A DNA stretch of 64,000 bases from Mycobacterium sp. Z3061 (GTDB lineage Bacteria > Actinomycetota > Actinomycetes > Mycobacteriales > Mycobacteriaceae). Each line of letters begins with the position of its first letter. Position 1 is the stretch's first letter. The stretch spans positions 4,995,234 through 5,059,233 of the forward strand of contig NZ_CP134062.1 in NCBI RefSeq assembly GCF_031583025.1. The letters are read 5' to 3'. Shown piece by piece: positions 7,051 through 16,309 of this stretch. The notes beneath the pieces are model-generated. The model made no database searches. It was not told the DNA's origin and saw only the letters and a program-made list of their open reading frames with translations. The position numbers and the translations under genes were made by a program.

Positions 7051-9054
7051 GTGACCGAGTCTGTGCCGGAGTTGCTGGCGATCGCGGTGGCCGCGCTCGG
7101 CGGCAGCGAACGCCGCGGACAAGTGGACATGGCCACCGAGGTGGCAAGGGCCTTCGAGACAGGTGAGCACCTGGTCGTGCAGGCCGGCACCGGCACCGGC
7201 AAATCGTTGGCTTACCTGGTTCCCTCGATCGTCCGGGCGGTCAGCGACGACGAGCCGGTCGTGGTGTCCACCGCAACGATCGCTTTGCAGCGCCAACTCG
7301 TCGACCGCGACCTGCCCCGGCTCGCCGATTCGCTGGCGAGTGCGTTACCGCGCCGGCCGACCTTCGCGTTGCTGAAGGGACGCCGAAACTATCTGTGCCT
7401 GAACAAGATCCACAACGGTAGCGCGGGCGACGATACCGATGACCGGCCGCAGGAGGAATTGTTCAACCCGATGGCGGTCACGGCGCTGGGCCGCGACGTC
7501 CAACGGCTCACCGAGTGGTCGGCCGAAACCGAGACCGGTGACCGTGACGACCTGAAGCCCGGTGTGCAGGACCGGTCCTGGTCTCAGGTCAGCGTCTCGG
7601 CGCGCGAATGCATCGGGGTCGCGCGCTGCTCGTTCGGCGCTGAGTGTTTCTCCGAGCGAGCCCGGGCGCGGGCCGGAACCGCTGATGTCGTCGTCACCAA
7701 CCACGCGCTGCTGGCGATCGACGCCGTGTCCGACTCTGCGGTGTTGCCGGAGCACTCCTTGCTGGTGGTCGATGAAGCCCATGAACTGACCGACCGGGTG
7801 ACCTCGGTCGCCACCGCAGAGCTGACGTCGGCGACGCTGGGGGTGGCCGCACGGCGGTTGGGCCGGCTGGTGAGCCCGGAACTGGTCGATCGCCTGGAAG
7901 CGGCGTCGGCCACCTTCTCCTCCGCGATCCACGACGCCCAGCCCGGGCGCATCGACCACCTCGACGACGAGTTGGCGACGTACCTGGCCGCGTTGCGCGA
8001 TGCCGCCAATGCGGCCCGTTCGGCGATCGAGAGCACCAGCGACGCGCGGGCGGCGGCGGCGCGCGCGGAAGCTGCCTCGGCGTTGATCGAGATCTCCGAT
8101 ACCGCGGCGCGGATCCTCGATTCGTTCGGACCGGCCATTCCCGACCGCACCGACATCGTCTGGCTGGATCACGAAGAGAACCGGGGTACGCCGCGCGCGG
8201 TGCTCCGCGTGGCACCCCTGTCGGTGGCCGAACTACTGGCCGGCAAGGTGTTCTCGCGTGCCACGACGGTGCTGACGTCGGCGACCCTGACGGTCGGCGG
8301 GGCCTTCGACGCGATGGCGCAGGCGTGGGGTCTGACGGGTGCGGACACGGCGTGGCGGGGTGTTGACGTCGGCTCGCCGTTCAGTCACGCCAAATCCGGC
8401 ATCCTCTACGTCGCCGCGCACCTGCCGCCGCCGGGTCGCGACGGCACCGGCTCGGCCGAGCAGCTGACCGAGATCACGGAGTTGATCACCGCCGCGGGCG
8501 GGCGCACGCTGGGTCTTTTCTCGTCGATGCGCGCGGCCCGGGCAGCGGCCGAGGCGATGCGCGAGCGGCTGTCCACCCCGGTGCTGTGTCAGGGCGACGA
8601 CAGCACCTCCGCGCTTGTCGAGCAGTTCGCCGACAACCCCGAGACCTCGCTGTTCGGAACGCTGTCGCTGTGGCAGGGCGTCGACGTCCCCGGGCCGTCG
8701 CTGTCGTTGGTATTGATCGACCGCATCCCGTTCCCCCGACCCGATGACCCGCTGCTGAGCGCGCGGCAGCGCGCGGTGGGCGCCCGCGGCGGCAACGGCT
8801 TCATGGCTGTGTCGGCCAGTCATGCGGCGCTGTTGCTCGCGCAGGGTTCGGGCCGGCTGCTGCGTCGGGTCACCGACCGCGGCGTGGTGGCGGTGCTGGA
8901 CTCGCGGATGGTGACGGCCCGGTACGGGGAGTACCTGCGGGCGTCGTTGCCGCCGTTCTGGCAGACCACCAACACCGAGCAGGTCCGCGCCGCCCTGCGC
9001 CGGCTGCGCGACTCCCCTGCGCGAACAGACGCAAACTCGCACGGATCTCCTTGA
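7051..9054 (+). CDS. dinG: DinG/XPD-family iron-sulfur helicase
   Basis: Superfamily 2 5'-3' DNA helicase of 667 residues, probably acting on R-loops, G-quadruplexes or damaged DNA. Seen in order: Walker A GTGTGKS (near residue 45), four cysteines of the 4Fe-4S cluster (YLC, ECIG, RCSFG, ECFS; residues about 115-210), the DEAH box VVDEAHEL, and motif VI QGSGRLLRR near residue 600. The last roughly eleven codons and the stop lie in the left arm of a long palindrome (9019-9082), so the C-terminal residues come from that element, not from the helicase family. Convergent with glgP. Confidence 0.92.
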   Translation: MTESVPELLAIAVAALGGSERRGQVDMATEVARAFETGEHLVVQAGTGTGKSLAYLVPSIVRAVSDDEPVVVSTATIALQRQLVDRDLPRLADSLASALPRRPTFALLKGRRNYLCLNKIHNGSAGDDTDDRPQEELFNPMAVTALGRDVQRLTEWSAETETGDRDDLKPGVQDRSWSQVSVSARECIGVARCSFGAECFSERARARAGTADVVVTNHALLAIDAVSDSAVLPEHSLLVVDEAHELTDRVTSVATAELTSATLGVAARRLGRLVSPELVDRLEAASATFSSAIHDAQPGRIDHLDDELATYLAALRDAANAARSAIESTSDARAAAARAEAASALIEISDTAARILDSFGPAIPDRTDIVWLDHEENRGTPRAVLRVAPLSVAELLAGKVFSRATTVLTSATLTVGGAFDAMAQAWGLTGADTAWRGVDVGSPFSHAKSGILYVAAHLPPPGRDGTGSAEQLTEITELITAAGGRTLGLFSSMRAARAAAEAMRERLSTPVLCQGDDSTSALVEQFADNPETSLFGTLSLWQGVDVPGPSLSLVLIDRIPFPRPDDPLLSARQRAVGARGGNGFMAVSASHAALLLAQGSGRLLRRVTDRGVVAVLDSRMVTARYGEYLRASLPPFWQTTNTEQVRAALRRLRDSPARTDANSHGSP

Positions 9055-9082
9055 GATCGTGCGAGTTTGCGGCTGCTCGCGC
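9019..9082. repeat. Long palindrome, copy 1, between dinG and glgP
   Basis: Arms of about 30 bases (9019-9049 and 9053-9082) pair almost fully around a 3-base loop; one base is unpaired and two mismatch. The outer part carries the core CAGACGCAAACTCGC, close to the cores at 18271 and 27783. It contains the dinG stop codon and ends 5 bases from the glgP stop. There is no T-tract, so it would act as a non-canonical bidirectional terminator or be a REP-like element. Confidence 0.8.
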
Positions 9083-9087
9083 TCGTA

Positions 9088-11670
9088 CTAGGCCAGCGTG
9101 ACCAGGCCGAGTTCGTTGCTGTCGGCCAGCATCGGATGCCGCGGCAGCACCCGCACCGTGTAACCCAGTGCGCCCGCCAGCGGCAGCGGCGTCGTCGTGG
9201 AGAAGACTTGATTGCCTCCCTCGGCGCTGCCGGTGTACGTCATCTCGACGGTGAGTGGGTCCAGCAGCTCGTCGCCGCTGTCGACCCGCCCGAGCACCGC
9301 CTCCACCGTCACCTCGTCGGGTGCCAACCCGGCCAACTGCACGGTCGCGGTCAGGGTCAGCTTCGATCCGAGCAGCGGAGAATCGGGCAGTCCGGTGCTG
9401 TCGACATCGGTGATGACGATGCGCGGCCATGCCTCCTCGGCCCGGCGCCGGTACGCGGTCAGTTCGCGAGCCGGCTCGAACGTGCCGCCCGCGATGGTGT
9501 TGCGCCGCGACTGCGCCGCCGGGGTGTAGTACCGCTCGACGTAGTCCGTGACCATCCGGGAGGCCAGCACCTTCGGACCGAGGGTCTGCAGGGTGTGGCG
9601 GACCATCTCGATCCAGCGCGGCGGCACACCATGCTCGTCGCGCTCGTAGAACTTCGGCGCCACCGCCTGCTCCAGCAGGTTGTAGAGAGCCGTCGCCTCC
9701 AGGTCGTCGCGCCGGTCCTCATCGGCGACACCGTCCGCGGACGGTATCTCCCAACCGTTTTCACCGTCGTACCATTCATCCCACCAGCCGTCGCGGATGG
9801 ACAGGTTCAGCCCGCCGTTGAGTGCGCTCTTCATGCCCGACGTGCCGCACGCCTCCAGCGGCCGCAACGGGTTGTTCAGCCACACGTCGCAGCCCCAGTA
9901 CAGCAACCGCGCCATCGACATGTCGTAGTTGGGCAGGAAGGCGATGCGATGCCGCACCTCCGGGCGGTCGGCGAACCGCACCACCTGCTGGATCAGCGCC
10001 TTGCCACCGTCGTCGGCAGGGTGCGACTTGCCGGCGACGATCAGCTGAATCGGCCGTTCCTCGTTGAGCAGCAGCCGTTCCAGCCGGCCCGGATCACGCA
10101 GCATCAGGGTCAGCCGCTTGTACGTCGGGACTCGCCGGGCGAACCCGACCGTGAGTACATTCGGATCGAAAGCCTTTGCGATCCAACCTAATTCAGCCTC
10201 GGATGCGCCCCGTTCCAACCACGACTGACGCAGCCGGGCCCGGACATCCTCGACCAGCAACTCGCGCAGCTGGGACCGGATCCACCACAGATGCCCGGCG
10301 TCGACCTGCTGCAGCCGCAACCACACGGCGGGCTCGCTGAACGAGTCCGAGCCGGCCAGCTCGCGCCCCAGCTGCAGCCACTGCGGCGCGGCCCAGGTAC
10401 GGGCGTGCACGCCGTTGGTGATCGACCCGATCGGCACCTCACCGGGGTCGAAACCCGGCCAGAGTTCGTTGAACATCGCCCGGCTGACCTCGCCGTGCAG
10501 CAGCGATACCCCGTTGGCGCGCTGCGCCAACCGCAGGCCCATATGGGCCATGTTGAACTTGGTCGGGTCCTCCTCGGCGCCCAGGGCGAGGATGCGCTGG
10601 GTCGGCACGCCCGGCAGGAGCGTGGTCACGCTCTCGCCCTCGTCGTCGAAGTAGCGCTGCACCATCTCCACCGGGAACCGGTCGATACCGGCGGGTACCG
10701 GGGTGTGAGTGGTGAAGACAGTGCTGGATCGCACCACCGTCAGCGCGGTGTCGAAGTCCAATCCCGAGTCGGTGACCAGCTCCCGGATGCGCTCGGCGCC
10801 CAGGAACCCGGCGTGGCCCTCGTTCATGTGGAACACCTCGGGGGCCGGGCGCCCCTCGATGGCGGTGAAGGCGCGTATTGCCCGGACTCCGCCGATGCCG
10901 GCCAGGATCTCCTGCTTGATGCGGTGTTCCTGGTCGCCGCCATAGAGGCGGTCGGTGACGCTGCGCAGTTCGTGCTCGTTCTCCGGAACGTCGGAGTCCA
11001 GCAGCAACAGCGGCACCCGGCCGACCTGCGCGACCCAGATCCGCGCCCGCAACCGCGCGGAGTCCGGCAGCGCCAGCTCGACCAGCACCGGATCGCCGGT
11101 GGCGTCGGTGAGCAGCCGCAACGGCAACCCCTGCGGATCCAGCGACGGATAGGTCTCCTGCTGCCAGCCGTCGGCGGTGAGGGACTGCCGGAAGTACCCC
11201 GAGCGGTAGTACAGACCGACGGCGATCAACGGCAATCCCAGGTCCGACGCCGATTTCAGGTGGTCACCGGCCAGGATTCCGAGGCCACCGGAGTAGTTGG
11301 GCAGCACTTCGGCAACGCCGAACTCCATCGAGAAGTACGCGATCCCGGTGGGCATCTGGACACCGGCGGCTTCCTGCTGCTGGTACCACAGCGGGCGGCT
11401 CAGGTAGTCGTTCAGGTCGGCCGCGAGCTCATCGAGCCGACGCAGGAACTCTTCGTCGGCCGCGAGCTCGTCGAGCCGGGCCGGTTTCACCGCGCCAAGG
11501 ACTGCGACAGGGTCCTTACCGCACTTGGACCACAGTTCGGGGTCGATGGTCGCGAACAGGTCTTGCGTGGGTTTCTCCCACGACCAACGCAGGTTCGTGG
11601 AGAGCGGATCAAGCGCGGCCAGGCGTTCCGGAAGGTGGGCGCGGACGGTAAAGCGGCGGAGGGCTTTCAC
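9088..11670 (-). CDS. glgP: Alpha-glucan phosphorylase
   Basis: PLP enzyme of 860 residues releasing or adding glucose-1-phosphate at alpha-1,4-glucan ends. It has the N-terminal DUF3417 domain typical of this short type, the core FGVAEVLPNYSGGLGILAGDHLKS, and the PLP lysine in GTSGMKSALNGG (about residue 614). A beta-rich domain of about 110 residues closes the protein. GTG 11670 gives VKALRRFTVRAHLP, as in M. tuberculosis; the ORF extends only 3 codons further. In mycobacteria it is linked to alpha-glucan recycling and supplies the GlgE pathway. It is divergent from glgE. Confidence 0.95.
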   Translation of the reverse strand: MKALRRFTVRAHLPERLAALDPLSTNLRWSWEKPTQDLFATIDPELWSKCGKDPVAVLGAVKPARLDELAADEEFLRRLDELAADLNDYLSRPLWYQQQEAAGVQMPTGIAYFSMEFGVAEVLPNYSGGLGILAGDHLKSASDLGLPLIAVGLYYRSGYFRQSLTADGWQQETYPSLDPQGLPLRLLTDATGDPVLVELALPDSARLRARIWVAQVGRVPLLLLDSDVPENEHELRSVTDRLYGGDQEHRIKQEILAGIGGVRAIRAFTAIEGRPAPEVFHMNEGHAGFLGAERIRELVTDSGLDFDTALTVVRSSTVFTTHTPVPAGIDRFPVEMVQRYFDDEGESVTTLLPGVPTQRILALGAEEDPTKFNMAHMGLRLAQRANGVSLLHGEVSRAMFNELWPGFDPGEVPIGSITNGVHARTWAAPQWLQLGRELAGSDSFSEPAVWLRLQQVDAGHLWWIRSQLRELLVEDVRARLRQSWLERGASEAELGWIAKAFDPNVLTVGFARRVPTYKRLTLMLRDPGRLERLLLNEERPIQLIVAGKSHPADDGGKALIQQVVRFADRPEVRHRIAFLPNYDMSMARLLYWGCDVWLNNPLRPLEACGTSGMKSALNGGLNLSIRDGWWDEWYDGENGWEIPSADGVADEDRRDDLEATALYNLLEQAVAPKFYERDEHGVPPRWIEMVRHTLQTLGPKVLASRMVTDYVERYYTPAAQSRRNTIAGGTFEPARELTAYRRRAEEAWPRIVITDVDSTGLPDSPLLGSKLTLTATVQLAGLAPDEVTVEAVLGRVDSGDELLDPLTVEMTYTGSAEGGNQVFSTTTPLPLAGALGYTVRVLPRHPMLADSNELGLVTLA

Positions 11671-11678
11671 GCATCTCA

Positions 11679-11684
11679 ACCTTA
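11679..11684 (-). promoter_or_regulatory. Predicted -10 box for glgP
   Basis: TAAGGT on the minus strand (TANNNT) ends 8 bases before the GTG of glgP, predicting an mRNA with no or a one- to two-base leader. Confidence 0.45.
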
Positions 11685-11774
11685 GTGCGGTTTTGGCTGC
11701 GTGCAGCGTTACAGAGCGACCACTTATCCAGTGCGCTTCGGCACTCGCCGGTGTAGCCGGACACTAGGGTGGGT

Positions 11775-11924
11775 ATGGGGCGCAAAGAGGCGACAGACAT
11801 CGAGCTGACGAACGACACCTCAACGACGACCGGTGCGGCCGGCTGGGGTGATGAATCCGAAACGCCCCGGCGACGATGTGGCGCAACGACGGGCCGCGCG
11901 GAGCCGGGCAATCGAATGGAGTGA
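11775..11924 (+). other. 49-codon open frame ending one stop before glgE, in the same frame
   Basis: An ATG at 11775 opens a reading frame to a TGA at 11922-11924, directly before the TTG/GTG starts of glgE and in the same frame. Its end (TGRAEPGNRME) resembles the extra N-terminus of M. tuberculosis GlgE (SGRAIGTETEWW), with TGA where a TGG tryptophan codon would stand. It may be a decayed former GlgE N-terminus or a coupled leader ORF. A TAGGGT box at 11765-11770 would place the transcription start at about 11777, just inside the ATG, which argues against translation from it. Confidence 0.4.
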
Positions 11925-11927
11925 TTG

Positions 11928-14012
11928 GTGCCCGGTCGTATCGAGATCGACGACGTCCAACCCGTGGTCTCGTGTGGTACGTACCCCGCCAAGGCGGTCG
12001 TCGGTGAGGTGATCCCGGTCAGCGCCGCGGTATGGCGCGAGGGTCACGAGGCCGTGGCCGCGACGCTGGTGGTGCGGTACCTCGGTTCGCGCTACCCGCA
12101 GGTGGCCGATGGCCGCGGGATGAAGGCGGTGCAGGTTGCCGAGCAGGAGGCTGGGGGTGTCGAGGTCGCCGAGAAGGTGAAGCCGCGGCATTTCCCGATG
12201 ACGATGGGCCTGGAGCCGTTCGTGTTCCACGGACAATTCGCCCCAGACAGGGTGGGATTGTGGACTTTCCGGGTAGACGGGTGGGGTGACCCGATTCATT
12301 CCTGGCGTCATGGGCTGGTCGCCAAACTCGATGCGGGCCAGGGCGAAAAGGAACTCTCCAACGATCTACTGGTGGGTGCCGCGCTGTTCGAGCGCGCCGC
12401 CACCGGAGTGCCGCGCCAGCAGCGCAACCCGCTCCTCGAAGCCGCCGCCGCGCTGCGTAGGCCCGGTGATCCGTTGACCCGCACAGCGTTGGCGTTGGCC
12501 CCCGAGATCGAGGACCTGTTGGATCAGTTCCCGTTGCGGGAGTTGGTCACCCGCGGCCAGCAGCACGGCGTCTGGGTGGATCGGCCGCTGGCCCGCTTCG
12601 GTTCCTGGTACGAGATGTTCCCGCGTTCGACCGGCGGCTGGGACGCCGATGGTCACCCGGTGCACGGCACGTTTGCCACTGCCGCGGCGACGCTTCCCCG
12701 GATCGCCGAGATGGGCTTCGACGTGGTGTACCTGCCGCCGATTCACCCGATCGGCAAGGTGCATCGCAAGGGCCGCAACAACAATCCGACCGCCGCTCCC
12801 GGAGACGTGGGATCGCCCTGGGCGATCGGCAGTGACGAGGGGGGCCACGACGCTGTCCACCCGGCGCTGGGCACGATCGACGATTTCGACGATTTCGTGG
12901 CCACCACAAGAGATTTGGGGATGGAGGTGGCGCTGGACCTGGCGCTGCAGTGCGCCCCGGACCATCCGTGGGCACGTGACCACCGCAACTGGTTCACCGA
13001 ACTGCCCGACGGCACCATCGCCTACGCGGAGAACCCTCCGAAGAAGTACCAAGACATCTACCCACTGAACTTCGACAACGATCCCACCGGGCTCTCCAAC
13101 GAGGTGCTGCGCGTAGTGCGGCACTGGATTGAGCACGGGGTCAAGGTGTTTCGGGTCGACAACCCGCACACCAAGCCGCCGGACTTCTGGGCCTGGCTGA
13201 TCGGTCAGGTGAAAGCCGTCGATCCGGACGTGCTGTTCCTGTCCGAGGCGTTCACCCCGCCGGCGCGCCAGTACGGGCTGGCCAAGCTCGGCTTCACGCA
13301 GTCTTACAGCTACTTCACCTGGCGCACGGCGAAGTGGGAGCTCACGGAATTCGGAAACGACATCGCCAAACTCGCCGACTTCCGCACCCCCAACTTGTTC
13401 GTCAACACCCCGGACATCCTGCACGAGGTGCTGCAGCATCACGGTCCGGGCATGTTTGCCATCCGCGCGGTGCTGGCGGCGACGATGAGTCCGGCGTGGG
13501 GGGTCTATTCCGGTTACGAGCTGTTCGAACACCGGGCAGTACGGGAAGGCAGCGAGGAATACCTGGACTCGGAGAAATACGAATTGCGTCCCCGCGACTT
13601 CGCGGGCGCGCTGGCCGAAGGCCGGTCACTGGAGCCGTTCATCACCCGGCTCAACGAGATCCGGCGGCTGCATCCGGCTCTGCAGCAACTGCGCACCATC
13701 CACTTCCACACCGTGGACAATGACGCGCTACTGGCTTACAGCAAGTTCGACGCGGAAACCGGCGACTGCGTCCTGGTGGTGGTGACGCTGAACGCTTTCA
13801 GTCCCGAAGAAGCGACCTTGCATCTGGACATGGCGGCACTGGGCATGGAGCCCTACGAGCGCTTCTGGGTGCGCGACGAGATCACCGGCGAGGAATACCA
13901 ATGGGGGCAATCCAATTACATCCGCATCGACCCGGGCCGCGCTGTCGCCCACGTCATCAACATGCCGCTCATACCCGAGGAATCCCGAATCACGTTGCTA
14001 CGCAGGAGGTGA
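11928..14012 (+). CDS. glgE: Alpha-1,4-glucan:maltose-1-phosphate maltosyltransferase
   Basis: GH13_3 enzyme that extends alpha-glucans with maltose-1-phosphate made by TreS/Mak or GlgM. The 694-residue product has an N-terminal beta domain, the YEMFPRS segment, the [16 protein letters not shown] loop, the nucleophile aspartate in [12 protein letters not shown], the acid glutamate in LSEAFTPP and the third carboxylate in [13 protein letters not shown] 11928 is preferred: GGAG lies 6 bases upstream, while the TTG at 11925 is only 3 bases from it. An in-frame TGA directly precedes, so the longer M. tuberculosis-type N-terminus is not made. Its end carries the glgB ribosome-binding site. Confidence 0.95.
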   Translation: MPGRIEIDDVQPVVSCGTYPAKAVVGEVIPVSAAVWREGHEAVAATLVVRYLGSRYPQVADGRGMKAVQVAEQEAGGVEVAEKVKPRHFPMTMGLEPFVFHGQFAPDRVGLWTFRVDGWGDPIHSWRHGLVAKLDAGQGEKELSNDLLVGAALFERAATGVPRQQRNPLLEAAAALRRPGDPLTRTALALAPEIEDLLDQFPLRELVTRGQQHGVWVDRPLARFGSWYEMFPRSTGGWDADGHPVHGTFATAAATLPRIAEMGFDVVYLPPIHPIGKVHRKGRNNNPTAAPGDVGSPWAIGSDEGGHDAVHPALGTIDDFDDFVATTRDLGMEVALDLALQCAPDHPWARDHRNWFTELPDGTIAYAENPPKKYQDIYPLNFDNDPTGLSNEVLRVVRHWIEHGVKVFRVDNPHTKPPDFWAWLIGQVKAVDPDVLFLSEAFTPPARQYGLAKLGFTQSYSYFTWRTAKWELTEFGNDIAKLADFRTPNLFVNTPDILHEVLQHHGPGMFAIRAVLAATMSPAWGVYSGYELFEHRAVREGSEEYLDSEKYELRPRDFAGALAEGRSLEPFITRLNEIRRLHPALQQLRTIHFHTVDNDALLAYSKFDAETGDCVLVVVTLNAFSPEEATLHLDMAALGMEPYERFWVRDEITGEEYQWGQSNYIRIDPGRAVAHVINMPLIPEESRITLLRRR

Positions 14013-14018
14013 GGGCAA

Positions 14019-16214
14019 GTGAATCACACCGATGAACTCGCCGAAACACATCTGGCGCCCGACCCCGCCGAACTGGCCAGCCTGATCGCGGGCACTCATC
14101 ACAACCCGCACGGCGTTCTGGGCGCCCACGAATACGCCGACCACACCGTCATCCGGGCCTTCCGTCCGCACGCCACCAGCGTCGTGGCACTCGTCGGCGA
14201 GGACAGGCTGCCACTGGAGCACATCGACTCCGGCGTGTTCGGCGTCGTGTTGCCGTTCGTCGACCTCGTCGACTACCGCCTCGAGGTGACGTACGACGGG
14301 TCCGAACCCCACACCGTCGCGGATGCGTACCGGTTCCTGCCCACCCTCGGCGAGGTGGACCTGCACCTGTTCGCCGAGGGACGCCATGAGCGCCTCTGGG
14401 AGGTGCTGGGCGCCCATCCCCGGTCGTTCACCACACCCGACGGCGTGGTCACTGGGGTGTCCTTCGCCGTATGGGCCCCGAATGCCAAGGGCGTCAGCCT
14501 GATTGGCGAGTTCAATGGCTGGACCGGAACCGACGCCCCGATGCGGGTGCTGGGTTCCTCCGGCGTCTGGGAATTGTTCTGGCCCGATTTCCCGATCGAC
14601 GGCCTGTATAAATTCCGGGTGCACGGGGCCGACGGTGCCGTCACCGATCGTGCCGACCCGTTCGCATTCGGCACCGAGGTGCCACCGCAGACCGCATCGC
14701 GGGTGACGGTGAGCGAGTACACCTGGAACGACCAGGAGTGGCTGGAGCAGCGCGCGCAGCGTAACCCCGTCTTCGAACCGATGAGCACCTACGAGGTCCA
14801 CCTCGGCTCATGGCGCCCCGGACTCAGCTACCGGGAGCTCGCCACGCAGCTCACGGAATACGTTGTCGAACAGGGCTTTACACATGTCGAGCTGTTGCCG
14901 GTCGCCGAGCATCCCTTTGGCGGTTCCTGGGGTTACCAGGTGACGTCGTACTACGCGCCCTCGTCCCGCTTCGGCACCCCCGATGAGTTCCGGACGCTGG
15001 TCGACGCATTGCACCAGGCCGGCATCGGCGTGATCGTCGACTGGGTGCCGGCGCACTTCCCGAAAGACTCCTGGGCGCTGGGCCGCTTCGACGGAACTCC
15101 GCTCTACGAGCACTCCGACCCCCGGCGTGGCGAGCAATTGGACTGGGGCACCTACGTATTCGACTTCGGCCGGCCCGAGGTGCGAAACTTCCTGGTAGCC
15201 AACGCCTTATACTGGCTACAGGAATTTCACGTGGACGGTCTGCGGGTCGATGCGGTCGCATCGATGTTGTACCTGGACTACTCGCGCCCCGAGGGTGGCT
15301 GGACCCCCAACATCTACGGCGGCCGGGAGAACCTGGAGGCGGTGCAGTTCCTGCAGGAGATGAACGCCACCGCCCACAAGGCCGCACCCGGCATCGTCAC
15401 CATCGCCGAGGAGTCGACCTCGTGGCCGGGCGTCACCCGCCCGACAAGCCTTGGTGGACTTGGCTTTTCGATGAAGTGGAACATGGGCTGGATGCACGAC
15501 ACGCTCGACTACTTCAGCCGTGACCCGATTTACCGCACCTACCACCACCACGAGATGACATTCTCGATGCTGTACGCATTCAGCGAGAACTACGTGCTGC
15601 CGCTCAGCCACGACGAGGTGGTGCACGGCAAGGGCACGCTGTGGGGGCGGATGCCCGGTGACAACCATGCCAAGGCGGCCGGGCTGCGCAGTCTGCTCGC
15701 CTACCAGTGGGCCCACCCCGGCAAGCAGTTGCTGTTCATGGGCCAGGAGTTCGGGCAGCGCGCCGAGTGGTCGGAGGAACGCGGTCTGGACTGGTGGCAG
15801 CTCGACGAACAGGGATTCTCCAACGGTGTGCTGCGCCTGGTGCGCGACATCAACGGGATCTACTCGAGCCACCCCGCCCTGTGGAGCAGGGACACCACAC
15901 CCGAGGGTTATTCGTGGATCGATGCCAACGACTCGGCCAACAACGTGCTGAGCTTTCTGCGCTACGGCAACGACGGCTCGGTGCTGGCCTGTGTGTTCAA
16001 CTTCGCAGGAGCTGAACACAGCAACTACCGGCTGGGCCTGCCGCAGGCCGGACGCTGGCGAGAGGTGCTCAACACCGACGCGACCGTCTACAACGGTTCG
16101 GGAATCGGCAACCTCGGCGGTGTGGATGCTACTGACGACCCGTGGCACGGTCGCCCGGCGTCAGCGGTGTTGGTGTTGCCGCCGTCGTCGGCCATCTGGC
16201 TGGAACCCGCCTAG
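14019..16214 (+). CDS. glgB: 1,4-alpha-glucan branching enzyme
   Basis: GH13_9 enzyme of 731 residues adding alpha-1,6 branches to GlgE- or GlgA-made glucans. It has two N-terminal carbohydrate-binding beta domains (GVLGAHE and [23 protein letters not shown]), the nucleophile in [19 protein letters not shown], the acid glutamate in TIAEEST and the third aspartate in [11 protein letters not shown]. The GTG start at 14019 lies 8 bases after GGAGGT, which overlaps the final codons of glgE, so the pair is one operon. Confidence 0.96.
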   Translation: MNHTDELAETHLAPDPAELASLIAGTHHNPHGVLGAHEYADHTVIRAFRPHATSVVALVGEDRLPLEHIDSGVFGVVLPFVDLVDYRLEVTYDGSEPHTVADAYRFLPTLGEVDLHLFAEGRHERLWEVLGAHPRSFTTPDGVVTGVSFAVWAPNAKGVSLIGEFNGWTGTDAPMRVLGSSGVWELFWPDFPIDGLYKFRVHGADGAVTDRADPFAFGTEVPPQTASRVTVSEYTWNDQEWLEQRAQRNPVFEPMSTYEVHLGSWRPGLSYRELATQLTEYVVEQGFTHVELLPVAEHPFGGSWGYQVTSYYAPSSRFGTPDEFRTLVDALHQAGIGVIVDWVPAHFPKDSWALGRFDGTPLYEHSDPRRGEQLDWGTYVFDFGRPEVRNFLVANALYWLQEFHVDGLRVDAVASMLYLDYSRPEGGWTPNIYGGRENLEAVQFLQEMNATAHKAAPGIVTIAEESTSWPGVTRPTSLGGLGFSMKWNMGWMHDTLDYFSRDPIYRTYHHHEMTFSMLYAFSENYVLPLSHDEVVHGKGTLWGRMPGDNHAKAAGLRSLLAYQWAHPGKQLLFMGQEFGQRAEWSEERGLDWWQLDEQGFSNGVLRLVRDINGIYSSHPALWSRDTTPEGYSWIDANDSANNVLSFLRYGNDGSVLACVFNFAGAEHSNYRLGLPQAGRWREVLNTDATVYNGSGIGNLGGVDATDDPWHGRPASAVLVLPPSSAIWLEPA

Positions 16215-16309
16215 ATTCCGTTCTTGACCTTGTGCGCGGAAACGTATCCGCGGCAGCTTTGGGTGACCCATACTGTCCCGACCAATTGCCTAGTCGGGAG
16301 GTAGTGAGG

